Shown: positions 1-8,443 of the stretch, piece by piece | Numbering within the stretch: the first letter of the stretch is position 1 | How the letters are laid out: each line of letters begins with the position of its first letter | Assembly: GCF_042652085.1 (NCBI RefSeq) | Contig: NZ_JBHSJF010000006.1 | Span: 1,240,001 to 1,304,000, forward strand | DNA length: 64,000 nt | Reading direction: 5' to 3' | Source: Flaviflagellibacter deserti | GTDB taxonomy: Bacteria > Pseudomonadota > Alphaproteobacteria > Rhizobiales > Methylopilaceae | Program-made: the position numbers and the translations under genes | The notes under the pieces: model-generated | Told to the model about the DNA's origin: nothing | The model's input: only the letters and a program-made list of their open reading frames with translations | Databases searched by the model: none

Positions 1-26
1 TCGACCGCATTCTCGGAAAGCGCTGA
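1..26 (+). CDS. C-terminal end of an upstream gene, probably an ABC permease (partial)
   Basis: Reading the frame that ends at the TGA at 24-26 gives the tail DRILGKR followed by a stop. The stop lies one base before the next ATG at 28, so the two genes are translationally close. Importers of the spermidine/putrescine type carry two permease genes in tandem, and the gene that follows is the second of such a pair. This fragment is therefore most simply the end of the first permease. That identity rests on context only; seven residues cannot prove it. Confidence 0.45.
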
Positions 27-27
27 C

Positions 28-828
28 ATGGACATGGAAAAGCGCCGCTCCGGACTCTTCATCGGTCTGTGGACCGGCTTCGTCGTCCTGATGATCTATC
101 TGCCAATTGCCTGTGGTGCGCTCGCCGGCTTGTCGAGGGGCCGCTATTTCGGCTTCCCGGTGAAGGAATATTCCGGCGAGTGGTGGCAGCGGACGATCGA
201 CTCCTTCGAGATCGCGACGATCGTCCAGAATTCGCTGCTGATCGCCGGCATCGTCACCGTGATCTCGGTCGTCATCGCCTTCTTCGGCGCCCTCGCCTTC
301 GCGCGCTACGAATGGAAGGGCCGTAAGCTCTACCAGAAGCTTCTCCTGCTCCCGATCTTCTTCCCGCAGCCGGTGCTCGGTCTCGCTTTGCTGCTCTGGT
401 TCAACTCGCTCGGCCTCGCGCCGAGCTGGCAGACAGCGGCTGTCGCCCATCTCGTCTGGATCGTGCCTGTCGTGACGCTCGTCATCGCGATCCAGGTCTA
501 CAGTTTCGATCCCGTTCTGGAGGACGCAGCGTCGGATCTCGGCGCGAGCCGCCTGTTCATTCTGCGCGAGATCACGCTGCCGATCCTCTGGCCCGGCATC
601 TGGTCGGGAGCCTTGTTCGCCTTCCTGCTGTCATGGGGCAATTTCCCGCTGTCGCTCTACACCGCCGGCGCGGACTCGACGGTGCCGAAATGGCTCTATT
701 CGAAGATGGTCGCGGGCTACACGCCGATGGTGCCGGCGCTCGGCACGATGTCGACGCTCGCCGCCGCTACCGTCCTTCTCCTCGGCGGGTTGGCGATGAT
801 GCTGATCCGCCGCCGCGCCGCCGAATGA
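28..828 (+). CDS. ABC transporter permease, spermidine/putrescine (PotC) type
   Basis: A 266-residue inner-membrane permease with about six hydrophobic segments (first at residues 10-33, last at 240-262). The cytoplasmic EAA loop, which docks on the ATPase, lies at residues 165-187 and contains EDAASDLGAS followed by EITLPIL. Length and loop match PotC/PotI-type permeases for polyamines or related small cations, but the substrate cannot be read from a permease. It follows the stop of an upstream gene by one base and is followed after 13 bases by a cysteine hydrolase that may act on the imported compound. The start at 28 was chosen over the in-frame ATG at 34 because of its closeness to the upstream stop. 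Confidence 0.85.
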   Translation: MDMEKRRSGLFIGLWTGFVVLMIYLPIACGALAGLSRGRYFGFPVKEYSGEWWQRTIDSFEIATIVQNSLLIAGIVTVISVVIAFFGALAFARYEWKGRKLYQKLLLLPIFFPQPVLGLALLLWFNSLGLAPSWQTAAVAHLVWIVPVVTLVIAIQVYSFDPVLEDAASDLGASRLFILREITLPILWPGIWSGALFAFLLSWGNFPLSLYTAGADSTVPKWLYSKMVAGYTPMVPALGTMSTLAAATVLLLGGLAMMLIRRRAAE

Positions 829-841
829 TCAGGGGCCAATC

Positions 842-1531
842 GTGAGCTGGAAGACCTCGTATCGTTCCTTCTATTACGACGGAGCGCCGGAGCCGCTCGA
901 CCCCGTGCTGGAAAACGGCAAGGTCGCTCTGCTCGTCATCGATGTCCAGAACACGTACCTCGACCGTCCCGATCCGGCGACGCTCGAGGGCTTCGAACTC
1001 GACCACTACCACGCCTGGACGCCGTTCCATCAGCGCATGCACGGCACCGTCATCCCGACGATCCAGCGGCTTCTGGGCGAGTTCCGGGGACGCGGCCTCG
1101 ATGTCCTGTTCGCCCGCATCGCATGCCATTTGAAGGATGGCCGCGACCGCTCGCTGAGTCAGAAGAAGCCGGGCTGGAACGACCTGCTCCTTCCGAAGAA
1201 TTTCTACGAGTCGCAGATCCCGGATTCGGTCGAGCCGATCGGCGAGGAGATAGTCGTCACCAAGACGACCGACAGCGCACTGACCGGAACCAATCTGCGG
1301 CTCATCCTGACCAATCTCGGCGTCACCCATGTCGTGTGCGTCGGCATCTTCACCGACCAGTGCGTGTCCTCGACCGTGCGTAGTCTGGCCGACGAGAGCT
1401 TCGACGTGATCGTGGTGGAGGATGGCTGCGCGGCGGGAAGCCAGGAGCTGCACGACCGCGAGATCGAGATCATCAACATGATCTACGCGAGCGTGATGAA
1501 CGCCGACGAACTCGTGGGATATTTGCCTTAG
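842..1531 (+). CDS. Isochorismatase-family cysteine hydrolase
   Basis: A 229-residue cytoplasmic hydrolase of the isochorismatase/nicotinamidase superfamily. The expected catalytic triad is visible: Asp34 in LLVIDVQNTY, Lys141 in VVTKTTDSAL and Cys174 in FTDQCVSSTV. The residues before the cysteine (GIFTDQC) match the usual oxyanion and cis-peptide region. Intact Lys and Cys argue for an amidase or ureido-amide hydrolase (nicotinamidase, N-carbamoylsarcosine or biuret/ureidoacrylate hydrolase type) rather than a true isochorismatase. Translation starts at a GTG. The gene sits 13 bases after an ABC permease, so it probably hydrolyses the imported amide or N-carbamoyl compound. The exact substrate is unknown. 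Confidence 0.85.
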   Translation: MSWKTSYRSFYYDGAPEPLDPVLENGKVALLVIDVQNTYLDRPDPATLEGFELDHYHAWTPFHQRMHGTVIPTIQRLLGEFRGRGLDVLFARIACHLKDGRDRSLSQKKPGWNDLLLPKNFYESQIPDSVEPIGEEIVVTKTTDSALTGTNLRLILTNLGVTHVVCVGIFTDQCVSSTVRSLADESFDVIVVEDGCAAGSQELHDREIEIINMIYASVMNADELVGYLP

Positions 1532-1540
1532 TCGTCGTCC

Positions 1541-1588
1541 CTCCGGCTTGACCGGAGGACCCACATGGATGCTCCGGTCAAGCCGGAG
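1541..1588. repeat. Palindromic intergenic repeat, possible bidirectional terminator
   Basis: A perfect 17-bp inverted repeat: CTCCGGCTTGACCGGAG at 1541-1557 and its reverse complement at 1572-1588, with a 14-base loop. Each arm is itself nearly palindromic (CTCCGG...CCGGAG). It lies between the convergent hydrolase and DeoR-type genes, where such REP-like elements usually sit in this bacterial group. It has no T-tract, so a terminator role is only possible. Confidence 0.75.
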
Positions 1589-1605
1589 CATGACGGGCTA
1601 GCGCG

Positions 1606-2367
1606 TTAACCGACCACCAGATTGATGCTGTTCTGCTGGATGCTCGACAGCAGCACGCCTTCTGGCGCGACATCGGTGACGAGGTGGTTCACCTGGCGCC
1701 ACGATGCGTAGCGAGCCGGGAAGATGCGGTCGAATTTCGAATTGTCGGCCACGACGATCGTCTGAGCAGCTCGCATCGTCATCGCGCTGTAGACCGCGCC
1801 GCATTCCACCAAGGCCTCCGAAGGCCCGTCCGGCGAGAGACCGCTCGCGCCGAGGATGGCGAAGTCGGCATAGAAGCCGTTGAGGAACGACACGGTGTGG
1901 ACGCCCACTGTCGCGCCTTCGCTGGCGAGATAGTCGCCCGGCAGCATCAGCACCTTGATCGTCGGATTGAGCGCGAGAACCGTCGCGACGCCGAACGAAT
2001 GGGTGATGACGGTGATGTTCTTCGCCTCGATCGCGATGCGACGAGCGACATGGGTCGTTGTCGAGCCAGATCCGATCATGATGGTGTGGCCGGCATGGAT
2101 CAGGGGCAATGCTGCACGGCCAATCCGCTCTCTTTCGCTGACGAGGAGGCTGTGGCGCTCGGTGACCGAGGGCTCGGTCGAGAGGGGGCGGACCGCGCCG
2201 CCATAGGTGCGGTTCAACAGTCCCTGTTCGGTCAGTTCATCCAGGTCGCGGCGGATGGTTTCGGTGGAAACGGTCAGGCGGGCCGCAAGATCGGCGACAC
2301 GAAGACTGGGACTGCGGCCAAGTTCGGAAAGAATCCGCGACTGGCGATCACCTTTGGAAAGTTTCAT
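1606..2367 (-). CDS. DeoR/GlpR-family transcriptional regulator
   Basis: A 253-residue repressor. Residues 1-57 form the DeoR winged helix, with the family pattern RVADLAARL-TVSTETIRRDL and then GLLNRTYGGAV. Residues about 75-235 form the DeoRC effector domain, which is related to sugar-phosphate isomerases; the phosphate-binding stretch IGSGSTTTHVA is intact. The family usually represses sugar or polyol catabolism and is released by a phosphorylated metabolite. It faces the ABC/hydrolase genes across an intergenic palindrome, so it is convergent with them and may not control them. About 100 bases separate it from the next upstream gene on the same strand. Confidence 0.87.
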   Translation of the reverse strand: MKLSKGDRQSRILSELGRSPSLRVADLAARLTVSTETIRRDLDELTEQGLLNRTYGGAVRPLSTEPSVTERHSLLVSERERIGRAALPLIHAGHTIMIGSGSTTTHVARRIAIEAKNITVITHSFGVATVLALNPTIKVLMLPGDYLASEGATVGVHTVSFLNGFYADFAILGASGLSPDGPSEALVECGAVYSAMTMRAAQTIVVADNSKFDRIFPARYASWRQVNHLVTDVAPEGVLLSSIQQNSINLVVG

Positions 2368-2467
2368 GCGGCCGAGATTCGATCTGCGCGTCGACGATTT
2401 TCATCCGAACAATCGCGCATCTTCGATAATGAAACCAGTCTTGCCGGGATCGAAATCCGGAACTTGC

Positions 2468-2995
2468 TTAAATTCTCCGGAGGCCGGACCTGAAGCGGTC
2501 CGCGTTCCCTACATAATGCGACGCGACATAAGCGAGCTGGGCGGCATTTTCCTCGGAAATTGAACGGATCGCCTTGGCCGGCGTCCCTACAATCAGGGAA
2601 TTGTCCGGAAAGACCTTCCCCTCAGTCACGAGGGCATTGGCCCCGACAATGCAGTTGCGCCCGATTTGTGCACCGTTGAGAACCGTTGCGCCCATCCCGA
2701 TCAGAGAGTTCTCGCCGATCGAGCAGCCGTGGACGATGGCCCGGTGGCCGATCGTGACATTCGGGCCGAGCGTCAGCGGAAAGCCCGGATCGGCATGGAG
2801 CACCGCACCGTCCTGAACATTGCTGCCGTCCCCGATCGCGATCTGATCGTTGTCGCCGCGTACAATCGCGCCGAACCAGACGCTGACATCGAGGCCGAGC
2901 TTCACCCGCCCGACAACATGGGCGTCGGGCGCGATCCACAGGCGATCGGCATCGGCGATCTCCGGCTGGAATTCGTTCAGCGCGTACAAAGCCAT
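2468..2995 (-). CDS. Gamma-carbonic-anhydrase-like hexapeptide-repeat protein
   Basis: A 175-residue left-handed beta-helix protein of the gamma-CA/PaaY/YrdA type. Hexapeptide repeats run through most of the chain, and three histidines sit where the trimer's metal ligands are expected: His67 (VLHAD), His84 and His89 (GHRAIVHG). The longer frame reaches 3052, but the ATG at 2995 has GGAGG eight bases upstream, while an ATG at 3001 is too close to it. PaaY members are thioesterases that protect CoA pathways, which would suit the CoA-transferase and crotonase downstream. Plain carbonic anhydrase or a non-catalytic role is equally possible. It is divergent from the tct-like operon. Confidence 0.85.
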   Translation of the reverse strand: MALYALNEFQPEIADADRLWIAPDAHVVGRVKLGLDVSVWFGAIVRGDNDQIAIGDGSNVQDGAVLHADPGFPLTLGPNVTIGHRAIVHGCSIGENSLIGMGATVLNGAQIGRNCIVGANALVTEGKVFPDNSLIVGTPAKAIRSISEENAAQLAYVASHYVGNADRFRSGLRRI

Positions 2996-3063
2996 ATTCA
3001 TTTCCTCCCAGGTTTTCCGATCCCCTAAAGCCACGGTGCGACCGGGAGTCATACCAAAAGCGT

Positions 3064-3100
3064 TTGCCAGCCATGCAAAATCGTATTTATAATTATTGAT
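3064..3100 (+). promoter_or_regulatory. Predicted promoter of the tct-like operon with overlapping AT-rich operator candidate
   Basis: A sigma70-like pair TTGCCA (3064-3069) and TATAAT (3088-3093) with an 18-base spacer precedes the binding-protein gene at 3170. The -10 box overlaps TAATTATTGAT (3090-3100). The same 11-mer recurs at 7132-7142 ahead of the CoA-transferase gene. Overlap with the -10 box suits a repressor site, possibly for the GntR-type regulator encoded between the two copies. Confidence 0.5.
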
Positions 3101-3169
3101 GCGAAACAGGTTTGGCTACGGCGTCCTTCACGGCGCGTCCCGACCAGAAGCATTCACCAGGGAGCGAAC

Positions 3170-4180
3170 ATGACCGTGAATTCTCTCAAATTGGCCGCGC
3201 TGACCGCTGCGGCGACGCTCGCCATCGCGGCTCCCGCCGCGGCCGAGTGGAAGCCCGAGCGTCCGATCGAATTCGTCGCGGCGGCAGGTCCGGGCGGCGG
3301 CACCGACACCTTTGCGCGTGTCGTCCAGTCGGCGCTGTCGAAGGGCAATCTGCTCAGCGATCCGATCATCGTCAGCAACAAGGCCGGCGGCAGCGGTGCC
3401 GAGACCTTCATCTATGCCAAGACCTCTGGCGGCGACCCCTACAAGCTCTTCTTCGGCACGCAGGACGCCTATGTGCTCCCGCTCGCCAACAAGCTCTCCT
3501 ACAGCCTCAACGACCTCGAGCCGGTCGCGGCGATGACCTTCGATCCGTTCATCCTGTGGGTGAACCCGAAGTCCTCTGGCATCGAGGACGTTAAGGGCTT
3601 CATCGCCAAGGCCAAGGAAGCGCCCGGTACGATCAAGGTCGGCGGCGCCAAGGCCAAGGAAGCCGACGAGACGCTGACGACTTTGATCGAGAAGTCGGCC
3701 GGCATCGACCTCTCCTACATCCCCTACAAGAGCGGCAGCGAAGCGGCCGTCCAGGTCGCGGGCGGCCACATCCAGGCCAACGTCAACAATCCGAGCGAGA
3801 GCGTCGAGCAGTGGAAGGCCGGCGTGCAGAAGCCGCTCTGCGTGTTCGAGGAAACCCGCCTGACCGACACCACGATCATCGCCGACGGCCAGTCGTGGAA
3901 CTCGATCCCAACCTGCCAGGAAGCCGGCATCGCGGTGAAGTCGTTCGCCCAGCCGCGCACGATCTGGGCCGCCAAGGGCATCCCGGCGGACGCCCTCGCC
4001 TACTACACCGAGCTCTTCAAGAAGGTCGCCCAGACCGAGGAGTTCAAGGGCTACATGACACGCGGCGCGCAGATCCCGCGCACGCTGACCGGCGCCGAGT
4101 TCAAGGCGTTCATCGACCAGCACAAGGTCGCCTACTCCGGCTACTACAAGGACAATGGCTGGCTGAAGACTGCCGACTGA
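3170..4180 (+). CDS. Tripartite tricarboxylate transporter binding protein (TctC/Bug type)
   Basis: A 336-residue periplasmic protein with a signal peptide (residues 1-22, ending APAAA before EW) and a Bug/TctC body. The family pattern is present: RPIEFVAAAGPGGGTDTFAR, where the Gly-rich loop binds the ligand carboxylate. It delivers a di- or tricarboxylate, or another small organic acid, to the TctA/TctB membrane pair encoded directly downstream. A GC-rich hairpin follows the stop codon. Specificity cannot be read: Bug proteins bind many acids. Downstream CoA-transferase and crotonase genes suggest a short-chain carboxylic acid. Confidence 0.9.
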   Translation: MTVNSLKLAALTAAATLAIAAPAAAEWKPERPIEFVAAAGPGGGTDTFARVVQSALSKGNLLSDPIIVSNKAGGSGAETFIYAKTSGGDPYKLFFGTQDAYVLPLANKLSYSLNDLEPVAAMTFDPFILWVNPKSSGIEDVKGFIAKAKEAPGTIKVGGAKAKEADETLTTLIEKSAGIDLSYIPYKSGSEAAVQVAGGHIQANVNNPSESVEQWKAGVQKPLCVFEETRLTDTTIIADGQSWNSIPTCQEAGIAVKSFAQPRTIWAAKGIPADALAYYTELFKKVAQTEEFKGYMTRGAQIPRTLTGAEFKAFIDQHKVAYSGYYKDNGWLKTAD

Positions 4181-4187
4181 GCCGATC

Positions 4188-4217
4188 GGGGCGGCGCAGG
4201 CCGATTGGCGCCGCCCC
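4188..4217 (+). other. Intercistronic hairpin after the binding-protein gene
   Basis: A perfect 10-bp stem (4188-4197 with 4208-4217, GGGGCGGCGC and its complement) and a 10-base loop, starting seven bases after the binding-protein stop and 50 bases before the TctB-like gene. No T-tract follows. It may stabilise the binding-protein part of the transcript or act as a partial terminator, so that the binding protein is made in excess over the membrane subunits. Confidence 0.6.
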
Positions 4218-4267
4218 ACTTCCATAAGAAAGCGAACCTCCGCTGCGACGGATGGGCAGGATAGCCG

Positions 4268-4750
4268 ATGGAAATCTCACGCAGGACGAGCGAAATCGCG
4301 ACGTCCGTCATCACCGCGCTTCTCGGCGCAATCGTCTGCTATGGGGCGCTCGAGAACGGCATCACCTGGGACGATTCCGGGCCGCGGCCGGGCTATTTCC
4401 CGTTCTATGTCGGCTGCCTGATCATCCTCGGCAGCGCCGTGATCGGCGGCCAGGCGCTGCTGCGTCCGGCCGAGAGCAAGCCGCCCTTCCTCGATGCCGA
4501 GCGCGCCCGCTCCGTCGTCCTGTTCTTCCTGCCGATCGTCGCCTTCGCCGCGATCTCCGCCTGGCTCGGCCTCTATATCGGCATGGCGATCTACATCTTC
4601 TACGCGATGTACGTGCCCGGAAAACTCAAGCTCGCGACCTCGATCGCAGCCGCCCTGGCGGTCGCCGTCATCAATTTCGTCGTCTTCGAAAAGCTGTTCA
4701 TGGTGCCGCTCCTCAAGGGGCCGGTGCTGAACTATTTCGGCATCTATTGA
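4268..4750 (+). CDS. Tripartite tricarboxylate transporter small membrane subunit (TctB type)
   Basis: A 160-residue inner-membrane protein with four hydrophobic segments (about residues 12-30, 42-60, 78-98 and 118-142). The early stretch DDSGPRPGYFPFYVG matches the TctB family feature that a Pro-Gly-rich, aromatic segment follows the first helix. TctB is the poorly conserved small subunit of the TctABC system. Its position between the TctC-like gene and the TctA-like gene, which starts 10 bases later, supports the call more than sequence alone. Confidence 0.88.
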   Translation: MEISRRTSEIATSVITALLGAIVCYGALENGITWDDSGPRPGYFPFYVGCLIILGSAVIGGQALLRPAESKPPFLDAERARSVVLFFLPIVAFAAISAWLGLYIGMAIYIFYAMYVPGKLKLATSIAAALAVAVINFVVFEKLFMVPLLKGPVLNYFGIY

Positions 4751-4760
4751 GGCACGCGCG

Positions 4761-6299
4761 ATGAGCAATTTCGGCCTGCTTCTGGACGGCTTCGCCGTCG
4801 CACTGACGACCCACCACATCCTCATCATGGTCGCAGGCGTACTGCTCGGCCTCGTCGTCGGCGTCCTGCCAGGCCTCGGCGCGCCGAACGGCGTCTCGCT
4901 GCTTCTGCCGCTCACCTTCACCATGGACCCGGTGTCGGCGATCATCCTGCTCACCAGCATGTACTGGGGAGCACTCTTCGGCGGATCGACGACCTCGATC
5001 CTGTTCAACATCCCGGGCGAACCATCCTCCGTCGCGACGACATTCGACGGCTATCCGATGGCGCGGCAGGGTCAGGCGGTACGCGCCCTCACCCTCGCCT
5101 TCTCGTCCGCCGGCATCGGTGCGCTGACCGGCGTCATCGTCATCACGCTGCTCTCCGGCTGGGTCGCGAATTTCGCGCTGCGTTTCGGTGCCGCGGAGTA
5201 CTTCGCCGTCTACTTCATGGCGTTCGCCAGCTTCATCGGCATGTCGAGCGGCTCGCCCTTCAAGACGCTCGTCTCGATGATGCTGGGCTTCGCTTGCTCG
5301 GCCATCGGCGCCGACACGATCTCGGGCGAAAGCCGCCTCACCTTCGAGTTCGACGCACTGATCGGCGGAATCAGCTTCCTCGTCGCGGTCATCGGCCTGT
5401 TTGGCCTCGGCGAGTTGATCATGACCATGGAGGAAAACCTCGAATTCCATGGCGTGAAGGCGAAGCTCAGCCTGCGTGAGATCTTCAAGACGGTCGCTGA
5501 AGTGCCGCGCTACTGGGCGACCGTCCTCCGCAGTGCGCTGATCGGCTGCTGGATGGGTATTACCCCCGGCGGACCGACCGCCGCGAGCTTCATGAGCTAC
5601 GCCATCGGACGCCGCTTCGCGAAGAATGGCAACCGGTTCGGCAAGGGCGAGCCGGAAGGCATCGTCGCGCCGGAGACGGCCGACCATTCGGCCGGCTCCT
5701 GCGCGCTCCTGCCGATGCTCGCGCTCGGCATTCCGGGCTCGGCGACGGCCGCCGTTATGATGGGCGGCCTAATGATCTGGGGCCTCGCACCCGGACCCAT
5801 GCTGTTCACGACGCGCCCCGATTTCGTCTGGGGCCTGATCGCCTCGATGTATCTCGGCAACATCATCGCCGTGATCCTCGTCCTCGCGACGGTGCCGATG
5901 TTCGCCTACATCCTGCGCGCGCCGTTCCGCATCGTCGGACCGATGATCACGGTCGTCTGCATGATCGGTGCCTATACGGTCGCAAGCCACACCTTCGACA
6001 TCTGGCTCGCGCTGCTGTTCGGCGTGGCCGGCTACGTCTTCAAGAAGCTCGATTACCCGCTCGCGCCCTTCGTGCTGGCCATGGTGCTCGGCGACAAGGC
6101 CGAGGACGCCTTCCGCCAGGCCATGCTGACATCGAACGGCTCGGCCTCGATCTTCTGGTCCAACGGCCTCGTCGGCACGATGATGGCGCTCGGCATCATC
6201 CTCCTCTTCCTGCCCCTGATCTCGAAGCTCCTCTCCAAGGCCGGCATCGGCTTTCGCCGCAAGGCGCTGCCGCCGCAGTCGGAGGTTGGTTCGGTATGA
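4761..6299 (+). CDS. Tripartite tricarboxylate transporter large permease (TctA type)
   Basis: A 512-residue membrane protein with about 11-12 hydrophobic segments. It carries the two TctA signature loops: GVLPGLGAPNGVSLLLP near residues 33-50 and, in the second half, the related loop with GITPGGPTAASFM near residue 270 and LGIPGSATAAVMMGG near residue 325. TctA is the main conduit and uses an ion gradient to import carboxylates handed over by the periplasmic binding protein. Length is normal (about 500). It is the last gene of the transporter; a GntR-type regulator starts about 20 bases later. Confidence 0.92.
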   Translation: MSNFGLLLDGFAVALTTHHILIMVAGVLLGLVVGVLPGLGAPNGVSLLLPLTFTMDPVSAIILLTSMYWGALFGGSTTSILFNIPGEPSSVATTFDGYPMARQGQAVRALTLAFSSAGIGALTGVIVITLLSGWVANFALRFGAAEYFAVYFMAFASFIGMSSGSPFKTLVSMMLGFACSAIGADTISGESRLTFEFDALIGGISFLVAVIGLFGLGELIMTMEENLEFHGVKAKLSLREIFKTVAEVPRYWATVLRSALIGCWMGITPGGPTAASFMSYAIGRRFAKNGNRFGKGEPEGIVAPETADHSAGSCALLPMLALGIPGSATAAVMMGGLMIWGLAPGPMLFTTRPDFVWGLIASMYLGNIIAVILVLATVPMFAYILRAPFRIVGPMITVVCMIGAYTVASHTFDIWLALLFGVAGYVFKKLDYPLAPFVLAMVLGDKAEDAFRQAMLTSNGSASIFWSNGLVGTMMALGIILLFLPLISKLLSKAGIGFRRKALPPQSEVGSV

Positions 6300-6317
6300 G
6301 CGGATTTCTGGAAATGC

Positions 6318-7097
6318 GTGACGGCCTTTATCATGGCGAATCGGCAGGAAACGCAGCGGTATAAATTGATGGCGATCAATACACTTGTACGTCAGAGCCT
6401 GCATGAATCGCTCGTGGCACCGCTGCGCGAGATGATCCTTTCGGGCGAGCTCCGCGCCGGCGAGAAGGTGCCGGAGGAGCAGCTCTGCGAGCGCTTCGGC
6501 GTGTCGCGGACGCCTATTCGGGAAGCGCTGAAGGTGCTCGCCGCCGAGGGCGTGCTGCAGATCATGCCGCATCGCGGCGCGATCGTCGCCCGGATCACCG
6601 AGGACCAGATCAACGAGCTCTTTCCGATCATGGCCTCGCTCGAGCGCCTGGCCGGAAAACTCGCCTGCGCGGTCGCGACCAGCCAGGACATCGACCGCGT
6701 GCGCGCGCTGCACGACGAGATGATGCGGTGCTACGCGGCGGGCGACGAGGCCAGCTATCTCGTCCTCAACCGCCAGATCCACAATGCGTTCTTCGTCATC
6801 GCCAACAATGCGACGCTGCACGCCTTCTATCAGCAGGTCCTGACGCGCATCCATTCCTGCCGCTTCGTGATGCGGAAGACGCCGGAGCACTGGCGCAAGG
6901 CCGTGCTGGAGCACGAGCAGATGATCACGGCGCTCGAAGCGCGCGACGGCGACACGCTTGGTGCGCTGCTCGAGCGCCACATCACCGGCACGACCGTGGG
7001 CATCGCGCGCGACTTCGTCCGCGGCAAGGAAGCCGAAGAGACAGCCGCCGAGAAGCCCCCGCGCCGCAAGTCGGCGGCACCCGAGATCAGCTTCTGA
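6318..7097 (+). CDS. GntR-family regulator with FCD effector domain
   Basis: A regulator of up to 259 residues. The GntR winged helix carries the signature GEKVPEEQLCERFGVSRTPIREALKVLAAEG, and the C-terminal all-helical FCD domain (about residues 95-235) binds small acids, often with a metal held by conserved Asp/His. The listed start is a GTG at 6318; ATGs at 6333 and 6369 are alternatives. The ATG at 6369 would give 242 residues and overlaps an inverted repeat (ATTGAT-GGCG-ATCAAT), which could allow autoregulation. Its position between the importer and the CoA-transferase/crotonase genes suggests it controls both. Confidence 0.88.
   Translation: MTAFIMANRQETQRYKLMAINTLVRQSLHESLVAPLREMILSGELRAGEKVPEEQLCERFGVSRTPIREALKVLAAEGVLQIMPHRGAIVARITEDQINELFPIMASLERLAGKLACAVATSQDIDRVRALHDEMMRCYAAGDEASYLVLNRQIHNAFFVIANNATLHAFYQQVLTRIHSCRFVMRKTPEHWRKAVLEHEQMITALEARDGDTLGALLERHITGTTVGIARDFVRGKEAEETAAEKPPRRKSAAPEISF
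6365..6380 (+). promoter_or_regulatory. Inverted repeat at the 5' end of the GntR-type gene
   Basis: ATTGAT (6365-6370), four bases, ATCAAT (6375-6380). It spans the candidate ATG at 6369. The half-site ATTGAT also occurs in the TAATTATTGAT copies at 3090 and 7132. Possible autoregulatory operator, if translation starts at 6369. Confidence 0.35.
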
Positions 7098-7107
7098 AAC
7101 GAATTCC

Positions 7108-7125
7108 GGACGGCAAAAGCCGTCC
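7108..7125 (+). terminator. Small hairpin after the GntR-type gene
   Basis: GGACGGC (7108-7114), AAAA loop, GCCGTCC (7119-7125): a perfect 7-bp stem with a tetraloop, 11 bases after the regulator's stop. No T-run follows, so it is a weak terminator candidate or an mRNA end-stabilising hairpin. Confidence 0.45.
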
Positions 7126-7131
7126 CGATTG

Positions 7132-7142
7132 TAATTATTGAT
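7132..7142 (+). promoter_or_regulatory. Second copy of the TAATTATTGAT motif
   Basis: The 11-mer TAATTATTGAT, identical to the copy at 3090-3100, lies 36 bases before the CoA-transferase start at 7178. AT-rich 11-mers are scarce in this high-GC window. The position suits an operator for the adjacent GntR-type regulator. Confidence 0.45.
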
Positions 7143-7177
7143 TATCGCGCGACGCGCAGACCGACTGGAAGGACACA

Positions 7178-8443
7178 ATGAGCGATCTTCTCGATCACAC
7201 CGAGGCCAAGCCCTCGACCCAGAAGGAGACCGGCACGGGCCCGTCGGCTGCCAGCCTTCCGCTCGCGGGCGTTCGCGTCCTCGACTTCAGCCAGGTTATG
7301 GCGGGACCGTTCTCGACCATGCTGCTGGCGGATCTCGGCGCAGACGTCATCAAGATCGAGCCGCCGACCGGCGACCAGACCCGTTCGTCGATGGGCTTCA
7401 AAATGAAGGGGCCCGACTCGATGGGCTTCCTCAACATGAACCGCAACAAGCGCTCGATCACGCTCGACCTGAAGAGCGATGCCGGTCGCGAGGCGTTCTA
7501 CAAGCTGGTCGAGACTGCCGACATCCTGGTCGAGAACTATCGTCCCGGCGTGGTGAAAAAGCTCGGCGTCGACTACGAGACGCTGAAGAAGATCAATCCG
7601 AAGCTGATCTATGCCTCGATCTCTGGCTTCGGCCAGACCGGCCCGTGGGCCGACCGTCCAGGCTTCGACCTGATGGCGCAGGCGATGTCCGGCGTGATGA
7701 GCGTGACCGGCCATCCGGGCATGCCACCGGTGAAGGCCGGCGTTCCGGTCGCCGATATCGGTTGCGCGCTGTTCTGCACCTATGCGCTGCTCAGCGCCTA
7801 TATCGGCCGCCAGAAGAGCGGCGAAGGCCAGTACATCGACGCCTCGCTGTTCGAGGCCGCCCTCGCCTTCTCGATCTGGGACACGTCCGAATATTGGGGC
7901 ACCGGCGTCATGCCGACCCCGGTCGGAACGTCCAACAAGATGAGCGCGCCCTATCAGGCCGTGAAGTCGAAGGACGGCTATTTTGTCATGGGCGCGACCA
8001 ACCAGAAGCTCTGGCTGCAGCTTTGCGAGCAGATCGGCCGCGAGGACCTGCTCGAGGACCAGCGCTTCACCACCAATCCGCTGCGTCTCAAGAACCGTGA
8101 AGTTCTGATCGAGGAACTGGAGAAGACCTTCGTCACCAAGACGTCCGACGAATGGGTCGACGAGCTTCTCGCCGTCGGCATCCCGGCAGGCAAGATGAGC
8201 TCCTATCCCGAGGCGTTCGAGAGCGAGCACGGCAGACATCGCAAGATGCGGCTCGAAATCCCGCATCCGATCGAGGGGACGGTGCCGAACATCGGCTTTC
8301 CGGTGAAACTGATGGGCACGCCGCAGCAGATCCGGATGCACCCGCCGCTGCTCGGCGAGCATACCGACAGCGTGCTGGCGGAAGTCGGCCTCGACGAGAA
8401 GGAGATCGCCGATCTGAAGGCGCGCGGAGCGTTCGGCGCATGA
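7178..8443 (+). CDS. Class III CoA-transferase (CaiB/BaiF family)
   Basis: A 421-residue cytoplasmic enzyme of the formyl-CoA/L-carnitine CoA-transferase family. The N-terminal core shows LAGVRVLDFSQVMAGPF and then LADLGADVIKIEPP, which form the CoA-binding Rossmann part. The expected catalytic Asp is Asp164 in RPGFDLMAQAMSG, which forms acyl-aspartyl and CoA-thioester intermediates in the family. GGAAGGA precedes the ATG. It would activate an imported carboxylic acid by transferring CoA from a donor thioester. It overlaps the crotonase gene by four bases (ATGA), so the two are co-translated and probably act in sequence. The acid is not identifiable. Confidence 0.9.
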   Translation: MSDLLDHTEAKPSTQKETGTGPSAASLPLAGVRVLDFSQVMAGPFSTMLLADLGADVIKIEPPTGDQTRSSMGFKMKGPDSMGFLNMNRNKRSITLDLKSDAGREAFYKLVETADILVENYRPGVVKKLGVDYETLKKINPKLIYASISGFGQTGPWADRPGFDLMAQAMSGVMSVTGHPGMPPVKAGVPVADIGCALFCTYALLSAYIGRQKSGEGQYIDASLFEAALAFSIWDTSEYWGTGVMPTPVGTSNKMSAPYQAVKSKDGYFVMGATNQKLWLQLCEQIGREDLLEDQRFTTNPLRLKNREVLIEELEKTFVTKTSDEWVDELLAVGIPAGKMSSYPEAFESEHGRHRKMRLEIPHPIEGTVPNIGFPVKLMGTPQQIRMHPPLLGEHTDSVLAEVGLDEKEIADLKARGAFGA

